DNA of 64,000 bases, taken from assembly GCA_035578905.1 (NCBI GenBank), contig JAQJVL010000618.1:434001-498000 (forward strand), written 5' to 3'. Shown here piece after piece: positions 21,541-32,767 of the stretch (the first letter of the stretch is position 1; every line of letters begins with the position of its first letter). This DNA is from Stictocephala bisonia (lineage: Eukaryota > Arthropoda > Insecta > Hemiptera > Membracidae). Both the position numbers and the translations under genes were made by a program. The notes below the pieces were generated by a model, which saw only the letters and a program-made list of their open reading frames with translations, searched no databases and was not told where the DNA came from.

Positions 21541-22401
21541 AGGTCAGAGAATAAGGATCTTTTAAACTTGCAGAGACACAACAACTTTAAATGAAGAACT
21601 TCACCTACATTTTCCTTATTAATAAAAATACGTATATAGTTTTTTAAAAAGCCTAATTTTCCAAAATGGCTGACAACTTAATTTTTCTTATGAAACGCTA
21701 TGTAATTAATGACTGTTTCTGATGGAAAATGTAATTTTAAGACTTTTTCATTCTTTGCATTTTTTTTCTCATAACAATAGCCGTTTCTAATCTATGGACA
21801 CTCAAATAATTAAAAACGGCAACTTTCGATATTACAAAATTAAATAACAGACATATTTTATTCTGTTGCATACATACATACATATAAGTTATCATAAAAG
21901 TTGCATATCTTAAGAGAAAATGAATATAGTTAGCCCAAGACCGTTTTTTAATAACCCAGTTTCTACTAATAATTTTAAAAACATTTATTATTTCCTTTTT
22001 TAACGTAGTTTCACAATTAAATATACTTCGTATGATAAAATAGCACTTAGTACAACACAAGTAAATTATTATGATAGGTATGTAATCGCAACATAGTATA
22101 TTTTTTAATATTTAAGCCGGCGGTTGACGAAGCAATGCTTGTTTGTGGAATTTAGTGTGGTCCAGCCACTTGCCTTATATCGGTCGGATTTGCGCTGCAT
22201 TGTTGCCTGTGTCTCGAGTCACGTTTCGGTGTTCGCCGTTCGTGGATCGCGCCATTTTGAGCCAGTTCGCTTGCATCGGAGTTTTACCATTTTATTTTTG
22301 TGTATAATAGTGAAACATTAGTATCGTGTTGTGTTATATTGTATTGTGATTTGTGTTATATTGTAAATATATTTGTATAGTGCGTTTTATTCTTTTCTGC
22401 A

Positions 22402-22640
22402 ATGTTTCAACCAACTCCTGGGCCATCTTCGGCTCCTGACTTTGTCCTGCCGACAGTGATGGTGAAGTTGATGACCCAATCTAACATCAGATGATGGGAA
22501 ATGCTTCAGATGACTCTGATGATTCTGATATCGGAAATGATACTCATGTATGGCGTATTTCAACTTCAGGAATGCGACCTGTCGTGACTAATTGCGGCAG
22601 GCGTCTCGCGGCGCCCCTGGCTCCCTCAAAAGTTGCCGTT
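22402..22640 (+). pseudogene. Transposase N-terminus relic
   Basis: The frame starts MFQPTPGPSSAPDFVLPT. After a shift an acidic run with NASDDSDDSDIGND follows, then a cut at 22630. Acidic, Asp-rich N-termini of this sort are common in piggyBac-like transposases, but the host element has TA rather than TTAA flanks, so the family is uncertain. 22130-22400 upstream resembles a 5' leader. Confidence 0.4.
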
Positions 22641-22934
22641 ATTAACTATTTGAGTGTCCATAAATTAGAAACGGCTAATGTTAAAGGAAAAATGCAAAGA
22701 ATAAAAAAGTCATATAATTACATTTTCTATCAGAATCAGTAATTAAATACATAGCGTTCCATAAGCAAAAATTAAGTTGTCTGCCATTTTGGAAAATGGC
22801 TTTTTTGAAAAACGCTAAATGCATATTTTTATTAATGAGGAAAAAGTAAGTAAAGTTCCCTACTTAAAGTTTGTTTAATCTCTGCAGGTTTAAAAGATCC
22901 AAAAGGTAGCACACTTAAAAAAAATCACCCTGCA

Positions 22935-23500
22935 TATTTAATTGGCTTGGTTTAGCTAATTCTTAAATGAGGGTGTCACTTTGTAGCTGTAAAGAACAGC
23001 TGAAAAAGTGTGTACAAATAGGATGTCACATATGATTAGACACAATTCAACACCATTATTATTAAGCTAGTCTACAAATTTAAAAACTTTTTGAGCTAAA
23101 TTAAAAGATCAAATCTATAACTAAACCTAAATCTGCAATTAGAACCAGTTGCCAGATTTGCACAGCTAAAATTTACATTTACTTTACATGTCTTAGCCCT
23201 GCAGATCTGGGATTAGTCACTTTCATGGAGTCAACCTCACATGCAAGTTTAAATATAAATTCAATTTAAATGTATATAATAACAATGTCTTAATGCTAAG
23301 TGATAATATGAATGAAACACTAAATGGATCCATTTAAATGGACACTAAAATAGCTTTTAAATTAAATATTCAAAACAACAGTTAGTTAAAAAAAGTAAAT
23401 AAAATTATAGCTATCAAAATCAAAGAGAAAAATATCAGAGTTAATATGTACAAATTGAAGTTATTTTCATATGTTTCAGATAAATGAAAGCTATGAAGAT
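22935..23500. other. Intron sequence, no gene seen
   Basis: AT-rich sequence between the fold-back element and exon 4. No repeat or RNA recognised. Confidence 0.5.
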
Positions 23501-23506
23501 ACCTAC

Positions 23507-23572
23507 CTTTTCAGTGAGATCACTAGACAAAGTGCAATTATCAGTTGCATTCTTTCCGCACACACCATCTGA
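23507..23572 (-). CDS. Host gene exon 4 (66 nt)
   Basis: A phase-0 exon of 22 codons with a strong acceptor (GTTTTTCTTCAG) and donor AAAAG|GTAGGT. It encodes SDGVCGKNATDNCTLSSDLT then EK. Polar and acidic like its neighbours, with no known domain. It joins exon 3 in phase 0. Confidence 0.65.
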
Positions 23573-23839
23573 CTGAAGAAAAACAAATTATTCATTTTTA
23601 GTCAGTTTATAAAAATACTTATAAAAATATGGGCATATAATTTGGTTATATTTCTTTACTTTAACAACAATTGTAACAAGAGAAACTAGTCATGTTCCAT
23701 TACTTGGCAATCATCTTTTACACAGACAAAAGCCCTGACACTGACTCACTACTTTACTTAAATTTATTTATTTATTCTTAAAATATATCATCCTAAAGAT
23801 ATCATCAAGATATTAGCAAATATGGATTTTGAATGAGTG

Positions 23840-24609
23840 TACAAAGAGTGTTTGTAAAGTAAGTACCGTTTTGGAATTCCGCCGCTGTAGCTCTCCAGCC
23901 ATTGCGGATCAATTGATTGGTTATAACTGTTTAAAATTTCTCCTCTGATTAAATATGCCTCAAACTGTAAAGTACATGTTGTGATAAGTTTTTGTAACAC
24001 CAAAGGCATGAAAGCAGCTTTGTGAAGTTTATTGAGATCTGTGAAGTTTATTGAGAAAACAGAATGAGTGATGGGATGGTGTGGAAATGGATAAGAGCTT
24101 TAAGGTGGCCGTACGAATGTGCATGATGAGGAACGAAGTGGGAAACCTTCACTCATTATTGATGAATAGGTGCAAAACAATGATGAAAAAAAGTCAGAGA
24201 AACAGACGCTTTACAACTGCGTCATTATGTAGTGTGTCTTCAAATGTCAAGAAGTGTGATTTATGAAATTGTGACAGAACGTTTGAAGTACCGAGAGTTA
24301 TGCTTACACCAGGTTCCCAAAATGCTAACAGAGAATCACAAAAACAAAATGTTTGGCGAGAATCACAAAAACAAATGTTTAACCAGTTCTCTCACATTCC
24401 TAGAGCATTAGTATCTGCTTATAATGTTTTAAACAAAATTGTCACGGTGACAGACTCACGATTAATGTCAGCGCTTTCATTTCCTTAGCATTATGAGAAC
24501 TTAGAAAGCACATAATTCACAGTCACCAGCACGCATGCACTGAACGCCGACCGCAGCGCTACAGTGGCAGGATTCCAAAACGGTACTTACTTTAAAAACA
24601 TGCCTCGTA
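23840..24609 (+). mobile_element. mariner-like element, internally deleted
   Basis: The inverted ends share AAAGTAAGTACCGTTTTGGA, and both terminate at TA (23840-23841 and 24608-24609). About 770 bp. The plus strand inside keeps mariner transposase N-terminal pieces: MSRSVIYEIVTERLKYREL near 24222-24300 (helix-turn-helix) and VPKMLTENHK near 24313, with LNKIVTVTDSR near 24432 where the first catalytic Asp block would begin. The catalytic half is missing, so it cannot mobilise itself. Confidence 0.75.
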
Positions 24610-24649
24610 CATGAGCGAATGTATTCAACGCTACAAACTAAGGCCAACT

Positions 24650-24800
24650 ATTCTTTAGAAAGTGTAATTAATTAATAGCCCAATGGCTATAAAGAGCCGG
24701 TGGTTATCAGCTGATCCATCACAAAATTTGTCATGACTCTGACTGGGATCGAACTGAGAACCTTTAGCTTATGAACCAGCTACGCTACCAACCAATTGAT
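24650..24800 (-). repeat. tRNA-derived SINE-like sequence
   Basis: On the minus strand TAGCGTAGCTGG (24787-24776) fits the RNA polymerase III A box TRGCNNAGYNGG. GTTCGATCC (24754-24746) fits the B box, about 20 bases further on. The spacing and the run GGTTCTCAGTTCGATCCCAG resemble a tRNA head. An unrelated body toward 24650 follows. It does not fold as an intact tRNA by eye, so a SINE is more likely than a tRNA gene. Confidence 0.5.
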
Positions 24801-25125
24801 GCAACTAATTTTCTAAATTCTCATGAAGCTAGAGAGCTAATATTTTACAAATCTGCCCTTTACACCCTCATCATCAATAAGAAACCCTTCAGCTCACGTT
24901 TTTTCCCAGTTTCAAAACTGCAGCCATTGATCATTTAGTACTTTTGGTCTTTTTCACTTTTTTTCTATCAACCCTATTTTGTGCACAAAAATATCACATA
25001 AAAAACCTCACTCTCATCAAGGCAAAGCTTAAATACTGACGTTAATCAATAAATGGCCAACTACATATAAATTTAAATAAAAAGATAGTGCATCTTATGA
25101 TTTTTTTTCGAAATACAATACTTAC

Positions 25126-25156
25126 CTGAATATCCAAAAGACAGTTTTCAGGGCCC
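25126..25156 (-). CDS. Host gene exon 3 (31 nt micro-exon)
   Basis: A 31-nt exon between acceptor TTTTTACAG and donor CAG|GTAAGT. Its first base completes a Glu codon begun in exon 2, and the other 30 encode GPENCLLDIQ. It is too short for ordinary gene callers. Its 1+30 phase is exactly what exon 2 needs and gives exon 4 phase 0, which is the main support. Confidence 0.65.
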
Positions 25157-25159
25157 CTG

Positions 25160-25660
25160 TAAAAATACATAGTATATAAAATCATATTAAAATTTTGCTG
25201 AAAAGAGTAACAACCACCCCCATCCTATATATTAAATCAATTGCGTCATTTAGTTCACTCACCTTCTGAACTTATTACTTAACCGATTTTGATGAAATTT
25301 TTTTATTCAAAAGATAATTTTGGTTTCTGAGTCGTAACGGAAATAGATTTTTGAAATTCCCATAGGTTTTTGACCTACATAGCATCAAAGTTACAATGTT
25401 ATTCTTATGAAGATTAATTTTAATTGACCAGCTGGCGGCATAAACAAAGGTTAATAGTCCAAATAATTTCTTAGGTTAAACATAGAGAGCAGCACAGTAA
25501 AATATCAAGTAAACATTTAATAAACAAACTAACCATACACATATAGTGATATTGACCACCCTTCACCCATGCACATACAGTGGTGCTGGTACAGTGACCA
25601 ATTGGTTTTAGACTAACTTACAGTATGTATGTATGGGTGGGTAAGGGGGTCATCAATATC
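25160..25660. other. Intron with degraded repeat
   Basis: 25255-25400 (ACCGATTTTGATGAAATTT and following) resembles 28490-28580, part of a dispersed arthropod-type repeat. Otherwise no feature. Confidence 0.35.
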
Positions 25661-25731
25661 AATATGTGTGTGTGTGTGTGTGTGCGTGCGTGCGTGTGTG
25701 CGTGTGTGTGTGTGTGTGTGCGTGCGTGTGA
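25661..25731. repeat. (TG)n microsatellite
   Basis: About 70 bases of TG repeats with CG interruptions (TGCGTGCGTG). Confidence 0.95.
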
Positions 25732-25739
25732 AGGTGGAT

Positions 25740-26311
25740 GTGCAACTAATGAACACAGTTATTTGGATGTGTAATTGATGGACAAATTGGAGTAGTCTGT
25801 CTCAATAGTTTGTAAGGACTCAAAAGCCATACTAATAAATAATAAAGATTAAATATAAATATATATCTACTACGACTTACAATGACTTGGAGTTTGCTAA
25901 TAATTTATTTTTTAACTTTGCTCAATTGAAAAAAAATTCTTAACACGTTCACTGCTGATTAAATATTATGTCCTTTCACATGCTAAAATTATATATGCAT
26001 TATTTCTTTAAATATCTAATAAATAATAAAATGGTAAACTGAAAACGAATACACCTCAAAAGTCACATAAGCTCCAAACACAAATGTACAGTATGCAAAA
26101 CAATCACACACAAGAATAAACTAGTAATTGGCGATAATCAGCTGTTTTAGACAATGACGCACATGGCGCACGGTCAACTTGAAGCAAAAGCGTGTTTCCC
26201 GCAGTGAACATTTTTAATACTCAAACTTCAAAGTCTAAATATTTGCCAGTTAGCCACCATATAATAATTTCTTTTGACCCTTTATTTGTGTTTTAAGTGT
26301 ATGTACCCGAT
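25740..26311. other. Intron sequence, no gene seen
   Basis: AT-rich, no recognised feature. Confidence 0.45.
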
Positions 26312-26314
26312 TTA

Positions 26315-27642
26315 AGCAGCCCATACACGATCGCTTCCGGTGCGATGAGACTGTCAGGGGCGGCGCGGCTCGACTCTTGGTGTATAGTGACGACTAGGTC
26401 AGTCTCGCAGCTCGAATCGAGCATGCACCGAGAAATTTCTGGGCGCTTGGCTTTCTATCGTGTTGGAAATATTTGGCGTGGTGGCCGCTGCAGCCCCGAA
26501 ATTCAGAGACAGGAAATGAACTTCCTGTCGCAACTAGTTCCACGCTACGGATCACGAGTCAGTTATGTATGTCGCAGTGTCATTGTTTATCAATTATAAT
26601 TATTAATTTAAATATTTTTATTTATAGAGTGTATGTGATTTTTTTATTTTCTTAAGTCTGCAGAGGCTGTCGGCCATATTGGTTTTAATCCCATAAGAAC
26701 AAAGTTATTTTCGAACCGGACACACGATCGTGTGTATCCAAATTTTAGATTTATTTCTAAACAGAATTTTTCCAAACAAATTGCATTTGATCAAGAATGA
26801 AATTGCGCGTGAAAATTGCTTTGTGAATTTCTAATTAGTTTTATAGAAAAAATTATAACAAAAATTTAGTTTAAAGTTGTTATTTTAACTTATTTTTCAA
26901 AACTAGGCGTATGTATTGAAAATATCATAAGCAAACCCAATGCGCAACATGATAACGTTTAAAATGACCCCTTATACACAACTTTTGGTCAATAAATAAT
27001 GGAAAAATATGGATTTGCAATTAACATTGTTCTTATGGGATTAAAACCAACATGGCTGACAGCCTCTGCATACTCTTAAGTTTTTTTCTCTTTTGACTAA
27101 ATAGAATACATTTTTATTTATTTTAGTAATGAATTTTTTAATATTCAACAAATTAACTGCGGTAATTGCAGTTGTTCTCATGTTGGTTTTTTTTTTTTTT
27201 TTTTTTTTTTTTTTGCAATTTATGGAGTTATTTTGTGAATAAACAGCGAATAAAATTCTTTGTTGGACATTCTTAAATAATTTTTAAACTCATCTGGGTC
27301 GTTTTGTTTTAATTCGGTCAAAAGACTCATATGTGAATATTGATTCCTCTTCATAAGTCAGTTTTTTACCTACATTTTCCTTTTTTTCACTCTTTGAAAA
27401 CACCCAATTCGTCAATTAAAAGCTTTGCAGTTGCAACATCCCTTTTATACACCATGACCCAACAACGATAATCGAATAAACACTGAGCGATACAAGTGAA
27501 TAGGATGGAAATGATATGAAGACTGACTTATCGACTCAGTGACAGCTAGGTAGAGGCTTGATCGTGTATGGTGAACCTTCAGACGGGCGTATTCTCGACA
27601 AGAGTGACTCGTCGCGTCGGAAGGGATCGTGTATGGGCCCCT
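26315..27642. mobile_element. PIF/Harbinger-like non-autonomous element
   Basis: Left end AGCAGCCCATACACGATC; right end (inverted) AGGGGCCCATACACGATC. Flanking TTA is at 26312-26314 and 27643-27645. A 3-bp TTA/TWA duplication with G-rich ends is characteristic of PIF/Harbinger. GC-rich subterminal blocks are present. No transposase. A second fold-back element is nested at 26652-27079. Confidence 0.65.
26652..27079. mobile_element. Nested TTAA-flanked fold-back MITE
   Basis: TTAA at both ends; the arms share GCAGAGGCTGTC then GTTTTAATCCCATAAGAACA (about 50 bp, few mismatches). It sits inside the element at 26315-27642, so it inserted later. Confidence 0.68.
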
Positions 27643-27649
27643 TTACGCA

Positions 27650-28480
27650 ACTTTTATTTTATGTACAATTATATAAAATACATGTTAAATAATGAAAATC
27701 AGATATAAACCTTGACCCCATATATCTAGAGTTAAATTACACAACGTTTTTAATCCCCTTTTGTGAAAAGACAGCTACTACTAAAACTACTTGTAGTACA
27801 GCTAAATCTACTATTTGTGCAAGGTGAAAAGAAAATGGTTTGTATTGAGTCAAAACGTTTTAAACAGGATTCACAAAATTGACATTAATTGTAATCATAA
27901 ACTAGAATTATATTAAAATTAAAAAATAAACTATGGGGAAAATGTGTAAGTGATCAAATTCTCTACGCGATTAATGAGTTGTTGTAATTTGAACTCTATA
28001 TACTATACATTTTAAAACACTTTTACATACTTATAAGAGTGATAAATTATAGTTTTAAGAACCAAGAGTTAAAAATTGAGCGCTTAATTATTAGAGTGAC
28101 CATTTGGTTTTATTTTAACGTACATCAAAAATTATGTACTTTTGTTGATGTAAGACATGTCTCTTTGTGTGAAGTTTGGTGTACAATTTGGAATCATTCT
28201 ATAATATATAAGTACCAAATATTGTCTAGATTAAAATATTGTGTATGAAGAATCTGTACGAAACAGTTTTAACCCTTGCAGAAGTACTGTGTTCCAGAAT
28301 TTCACTGATTGCTTTTGCAAAAAAGAATAATTATTTTGACCAAGTGTCCAAAAGGAGTAACAATAACAATTTGTTCACAGGTTACAAACTGAAATAATTT
28401 ATAATCATTACCCATTAAAAATTACAAAATCTCAAATATATGAAATCAAAAAACGATGTTCTCACTCATCATAAAATCTC
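27650..28480. other. Intron sequence, no gene seen
   Basis: AT-rich. The open stretch at 28039-28248 has no recognisable protein features and no homologous copy in the window. Confidence 0.45.
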
Positions 28481-28484
28481 TAGA

Positions 28485-28760
28485 ACCACTGAACAGATTT
28501 TAATGAAATTTGGATGGAAGTTACCTTTTGTATCAGAGAGCCACTAAGAAAAGATTTCTCGAAATTCCATTCATATGGCACAAACATCCCTTCAACTCTT
28601 TTTCCATAAGAGTAACATTACCATTAATTTAATTTAATACTTTATTTCAAACAATTGATACGAAATAAAAATAAACATGACAAAAAACCTTGGCTAGTTT
28701 GGTTTTCATTGTGAAATGTTTAGTAATTTCTACCATGGTATGATATTTCGGAAGTGTATG
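28485..28760. repeat. Dispersed repeat (related to 60335-60450)
   Basis: 28635-28735 (TTTATTTCAA..AAACATGAC..TTTGGTTTTC..GAAATGTTTA) is similar in the same orientation to 60358-60445. 28490-28580 resembles 25270-25360. Family not identified. Confidence 0.45.
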
Positions 28761-29640
28761 AATACAGTAATATATATATCTGTTAGATATAAACTCAATT
28801 CAATTTATTTTCCCAAAAAACATAAAACACAAATCACCCATAATTTAGTCATTAATCATCTAACACATATTGGCCCAATGGTATGTATACATATGAGGGA
28901 GACAAAGGTAGTTGGACATTTGCCATCATTACGTGAAAATTACCAATCACGACGTTTCGATTTGGTAAAACCCAAACCTTTTTCAAGTGCTAAAAACTAA
29001 ATTACATCTACACAAACATGTTATAAAACTACGTTCTTAAACCAATAAACTTATCTACTTTAATAATTATCTACATTTTTACCTAGATCCTAGAATGGGG
29101 TACAACAAAATCAACTTATACTAAATAAAATGTTAACAGGGTTAAATTAATATAACCAATTAGGCGCTGTCAAGGTCACGATATCAACAAAAAAATGTTA
29201 AAACACAATTAAAATTAATATTCAAATCAGACTGAAATAAGATTACATTAACTAATCATAAATATATGGTACCTGAAAAACACTATTAATTTAAAATAAC
29301 ATTCAACATGCACAAAAATGATATATATGACTCGGCAGGGCTGAGATTACTATTACAATTACATTTTAACCTGAAAAGACAACAATTATTAGGAATAAAA
29401 CAATACAATAATCAAATATTACAAAAATGATGAAATCTTACAACCCGCAGTGACGATGGCGTCTAGACGTCCCAGGCACGAAGTGAGGATGATACAATCC
29501 AAATGCAGTGTCTACGAAGTTCCCTCCAAGGTGATAAAACACGGGGACAAGACAAACAAACACACTACACTTCACAACAACCATACACAGACTGACGAGG
29601 TCAGGGACATACGCTCCGAGATCGCCAAAAATGCGGTGAC

Positions 29641-30100
29641 TCAGGTACGGGGACGGGGCCGTAGACTCATGGGGTGTTTAATTGTTGTAGGTGCAGGTGG
29701 TGTAGGATTCTGGTTAGATGATGTCATGAGTGTATTGAACTTTTTATCAAGTGTGTTTTTAAGTAAAGGAACCCACATGGGTCTAACTTCTATGCTACTT
29801 TGACTGATTACTTGTTCATTATTTAGTTTCATAAAGGCACCTTCGATGAATTTACTTTTAAAAAAATGTGGTTCCCTGTGAAGTATTTTAGTGTTATCCC
29901 AGTTAAATCTGTGTTCATTGTTCTAGGCATGTTCAGCTAGTTTAAAATGTGTAGTGTCTCCTTTTTCAATGTTATTTTTGTGTTCTTTTAGCCTAACTTC
30001 CAGTGGTCTTTTTGTTTCCCCTATGTATTTTTCATTGCATTCACAAGTAATGCAATATACTACATTTTTGGAGGATTGCTCCTCATTCTTCGGTTTAGTT
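29641..30100 (-). pseudogene. Penelope-like GIY-YIG endonuclease
   Basis: The minus-strand frame reads VVYCITCECNEKYIGETKRP (GIY-YIG block with the YIGET core), then EVRLKEHKNNIEKGD and HFKLAEHA. One stop lies at about 29925. The frame then continues NNEHRFNWDNTKILHREPHF, KSKFIEGAFMKLN and a C-terminal tail to the stop at 29641. Arg, His and Glu of the nuclease core (VRLKEH, FIEG) are kept. Except for the single internal stop this domain is well preserved. Confidence 0.78.
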
Positions 30101-30339
30101 TTAGTTATAGACTGTCTTAATGTGTTTTGTGTGTTGAATGATGTTCTGATTTTGTATTTCCTAGCTATGCATCTGATTTTTTTCTGACATGTTAGGCGTA
30201 TATGGAATGGACATGAATGCTTTAGGTTTTTCTGTGTCAGTGGGTGTTTGTTTGCATTTTCTTGTTTGTTTGCATTTTCTTATTTGTTTGCATTTGTTTA
30301 TGAGAGACTGAGGGTAGCCATTGTTTATTAGATCTTTGG

Positions 30340-30770
30340 AAACATTTTTTAGTTCATTATCTAATTTAGTTTTGTCTGAGCATATGGCTCGGGCCCTATC
30401 AAAGAGAGAGAAGGCTACACCTTCTTTAACAGTTTGTGGGTGGTTAGAATTGAAATTGAGGTATTGCCTGTGTGAGTTTGTTTTCTGTAGACTGATGTTT
30501 TAATGCCATGTTTTGTTTTTTCTACATTTACATCCAAAAATGATAATTTATTGTTTACTTCTTTTTCCATGGTGAATTTAATTGTGGGTGAAACCTTGTT
30601 CAAGTGCTTTAAAAATTCTTCTAAATTTGGTTCACCGTGACTCCAGCAGACAAATGTGTCGCCATGTACCTAAGCCAAACCTTAGGTTTGAGATTTGAGG
30701 AAGCAATTGCTTGTTCCTCAAACTCTTCCATGTAGATATTGGCGAAAATAGGTGATTGGTATGTATACAT
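30340..30770 (-). pseudogene. Penelope-like reverse transcriptase, C-terminal part
   Basis: Blocks in order on the minus strand: SPIFANIYMEEFEEQAIA (about 30755-30700), then the RY..DDTF catalytic block near 30670-30650, where a one-base loss shifts the frame and leaves GDTFVCWSHGEPNLEEFL. Next come KVSPTIKFTMEKEVNNKLSF and TSVYRKQTHTG. After another shift follow GVAFSLFDRARAICSDKTKL and NNGYPQSL. The enzyme is broken and lacks its N-terminal half. Confidence 0.78.
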
Positions 30771-30848
30771 TAAAATACTAAATTATAACAGTCAAAATTA
30801 TATATTCCAGGCCGATGTGTAATGAAGTATACGAGTATTTAAAATAAA

Positions 30849-30990
30849 GACATGCTAATCAAAAGCCTAATAGTACATAAATATACACCTACATACATAT
30901 ACATATTTTTACATGTAAAGACATGCTAATCAAAAGCCTAATAGTACATAAATATACACCTACATACATATACATATTTTTACATGTATA
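30849..30990. repeat. 71-bp tandem duplication
   Basis: The block beginning GACATGCTAATCAAAAGCC at 30849 recurs at 30920 with virtually no differences. Two copies only. Confidence 0.9.
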
Positions 30991-30999
30991 GTTATAAAA

Positions 31000-31300
31000 A
31001 CTAAAATGTATAATAAACAAATGTCAAATACACACTCGCACACATTCATATGAATATAATAAAACTAATACCACCTGCTATATACTGTATATTTTTTTTA
31101 AAATGAACAAAATTCCAAGGCAAAATGCCTGATTGGAGGTTACATCCTTACATATAATATGTGAGGCCGTTTTTTGTCAACGCAACTCCTCCCTTATTTC
31201 TAAACTAATTTAAATGGTCTAGGTGTCAAAAAATTTGCCTCTGTAGTTGTGCAATAAGGTCTTAATTCTTCAATTTTTTTCACCCTGAAGGACACGGGAA
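31000..31300. other. AT-rich spacer
   Basis: No recognised feature other than short TA-rich runs. Confidence 0.4.
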
Positions 31301-31302
31301 GC

Positions 31303-31660
31303 CCTCAAAGTTCGTTTTTTGGCCATAAGAATAACATCGAGAGAAATTTATATGAATTGAAAAGTAGCAGCTATTCAAATGTAAATAATGATTTACAAAG
31401 TTTTAACAGCTGTTGTTCAGTGGTGTTTGCAATATTGATGACGTTAGATCTATCCTAATGTTAAACCAGGGAAGGTTGTAGACATGGTTTAAATGGTAAT
31501 CTAATGCAGTTATTTTTGTATCTAATTAATCTTTACTTGTTAAACAAAAATAAATTAAATAAACATGTTTAAAATAGGCAAAGTGGATATCATTATCATA
31601 AACAGGTAGCAACGCAAGTAATGTGAGTGAGATACTGTTAATAAATTTAATATTGTGATT
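31303..31660 (+). repeat. Dispersed repeat, copy inverted relative to 49165-49535
   Basis: Begins CGGGAAGCCCTCAAAGTTCG and matches the reverse complement of 49165-49535 over about 350 bp with moderate divergence and small gaps. Coding content is not evident. Confidence 0.75.
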
Positions 31661-31929
31661 TTACGTTACAATAGTTTACATTCATGCATACATAATTTGT
31701 CTTATATTCACGTACTCACACATATACACAAGCATATAATGTTTCAAAAGTATATTCCAAATCATATAAACAGAAAACCTTTCTTCCAGATACATAGCTT
31801 TTCTCACTACTCAAGTAACATTGTAAAGATCATACATAATTATGGTCACACACACAAACTGATGGCATAATGATCATACTTGTTAAAAGAGAAGCAGATA
31901 AGCTTGAAATAGGAGCTATTATTCTACCA

Positions 31930-32213
31930 CAGTATTAAACACCCAGTAGCGACACTCCCATTGCATGCTGTGGGACTAGTGTGACGCTAGTGCTCCTATG
32001 GCAGGAGCACACAACACACACCAATATCGTTGTTTTGCACTGTGTCTTGCAAATAAGTAGAATATACCAATGGAAAAAGGGCCATGACAGATTATTTGAC
32101 ATTTACTTATAACTGCTGTGGATGGACTTTCCTGGTCCCGTTGCTATGATCGCTAGTGTCATGCTTGTCGCACATTTTTTAGTTGGAATGTCGTTACTGG
32201 GTGTTTTATACTG
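31930..32213. mobile_element. 284-bp MITE
   Basis: The ends are inverted: CAGTATTAAACACCCAGTAG on the left and CAGTATAAAACACCCAGTAA on the right, followed by GCGACA/ACGACA. No coding sequence. The family was not determined, and a flanking target duplication is not obvious. Confidence 0.65.
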
Positions 32214-32560
32214 TGATACTACATTATTTAAGACGATTCAAGACTGTCAGAAGACAATCTGTAAATGAAAATTATATCCAGTAGCGAAGTTAGAAGCAGG
32301 CACACAGAAATGTCAGGACTGCCCTCCTGGAGCAACCTTTGAAACAGCGCCGAGTGACATTATAGGCCTCTACATTAACGCTCTGTAGTCCTGTCAAACA
32401 CCTTTTGTCTTTTTGAGCTGTACCCTTTCAGACACATATTTTTTTTTTCATTTTTAAATTTACCTGTGTTACTTTCAAGCTAACCTATCTAATAGACAAA
32501 CACTGACTTCTATTTACAATATTATGATCCACTAAATATAAGTCAGTTTATTTAGAACAA
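32214..32560. other. Intron sequence
   Basis: Nothing recognised. Confidence 0.4.
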
Positions 32561-32572
32561 AAATTAACTTAC

Positions 32573-32671
32573 TCAAAATGATCCACACATAACACAGTTT
32601 CATTCTTCGAGTTTAAGCATCTGCCTTGATCGTAAATGCCTTTGTTTGGTAAAATGACTGTAGTTGCATCT
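32573..32671 (-). CDS. Host gene exon 2 (99 nt)
   Basis: Acceptor TACTTTACAG|AG and donor TTTTGA|GTAAGT. The first base completes an Arg codon from exon 1. The next 96 nt encode DATTVILPNKGIYDQGRCLN and on to VLCVDHF. The last two bases (GA) need the first base of exon 3. The segment is Cys-containing but has no recognised domain. Confidence 0.68.
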
Positions 32672-32767
32672 CTGTAAAGTAAAAGTAAATAAACAAAACA
32701 AATCAAATTAAAAGTATAATTAGTGAAACAAAAAAGTACATATTTATTTTCACTTATACATTTTGCT

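Larger units (their letters stand above)
21093..22932. mobile_element. Long-TIR fold-back element with transposase start
   Basis: The ends match those of the element at 45918-46777 (consensus CAGGGTGATTTTTTAAAGTG), and the arms are several hundred bp long. The left TA is at 21091-21092; on the right TA has become CA. It is interrupted by a LINE tail at 21126-21540. Unlike the shorter relative it keeps a middle part (22100-22650) with a transposase-like N-terminus. The 45918 copy is a deletion derivative of the same family. Confidence 0.7.
28880..30790 (-). mobile_element. Penelope-like retroelement, 5'-truncated
   Basis: On the minus strand, from 30770 downward, Penelope-type reverse transcriptase blocks are followed by a GIY-YIG endonuclease. 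This order is diagnostic of the Penelope group. The 5' half of the reverse transcriptase is missing. The 3' side probably extends to about 28900, where CGACGTTTCGATTTGG and neighbouring bases resemble Penelope terminal sequence. Confidence 0.8.

Noticed and set aside
24650..24800. Functional tRNA gene
   Set aside because: Box motifs are present, but a full cloverleaf with paired acceptor and anticodon stems is not evident.
29450..29803. 117-codon plus-strand frame
   Set aside because: It lies opposite the Penelope-like GIY-YIG coding part and has no features of its own.
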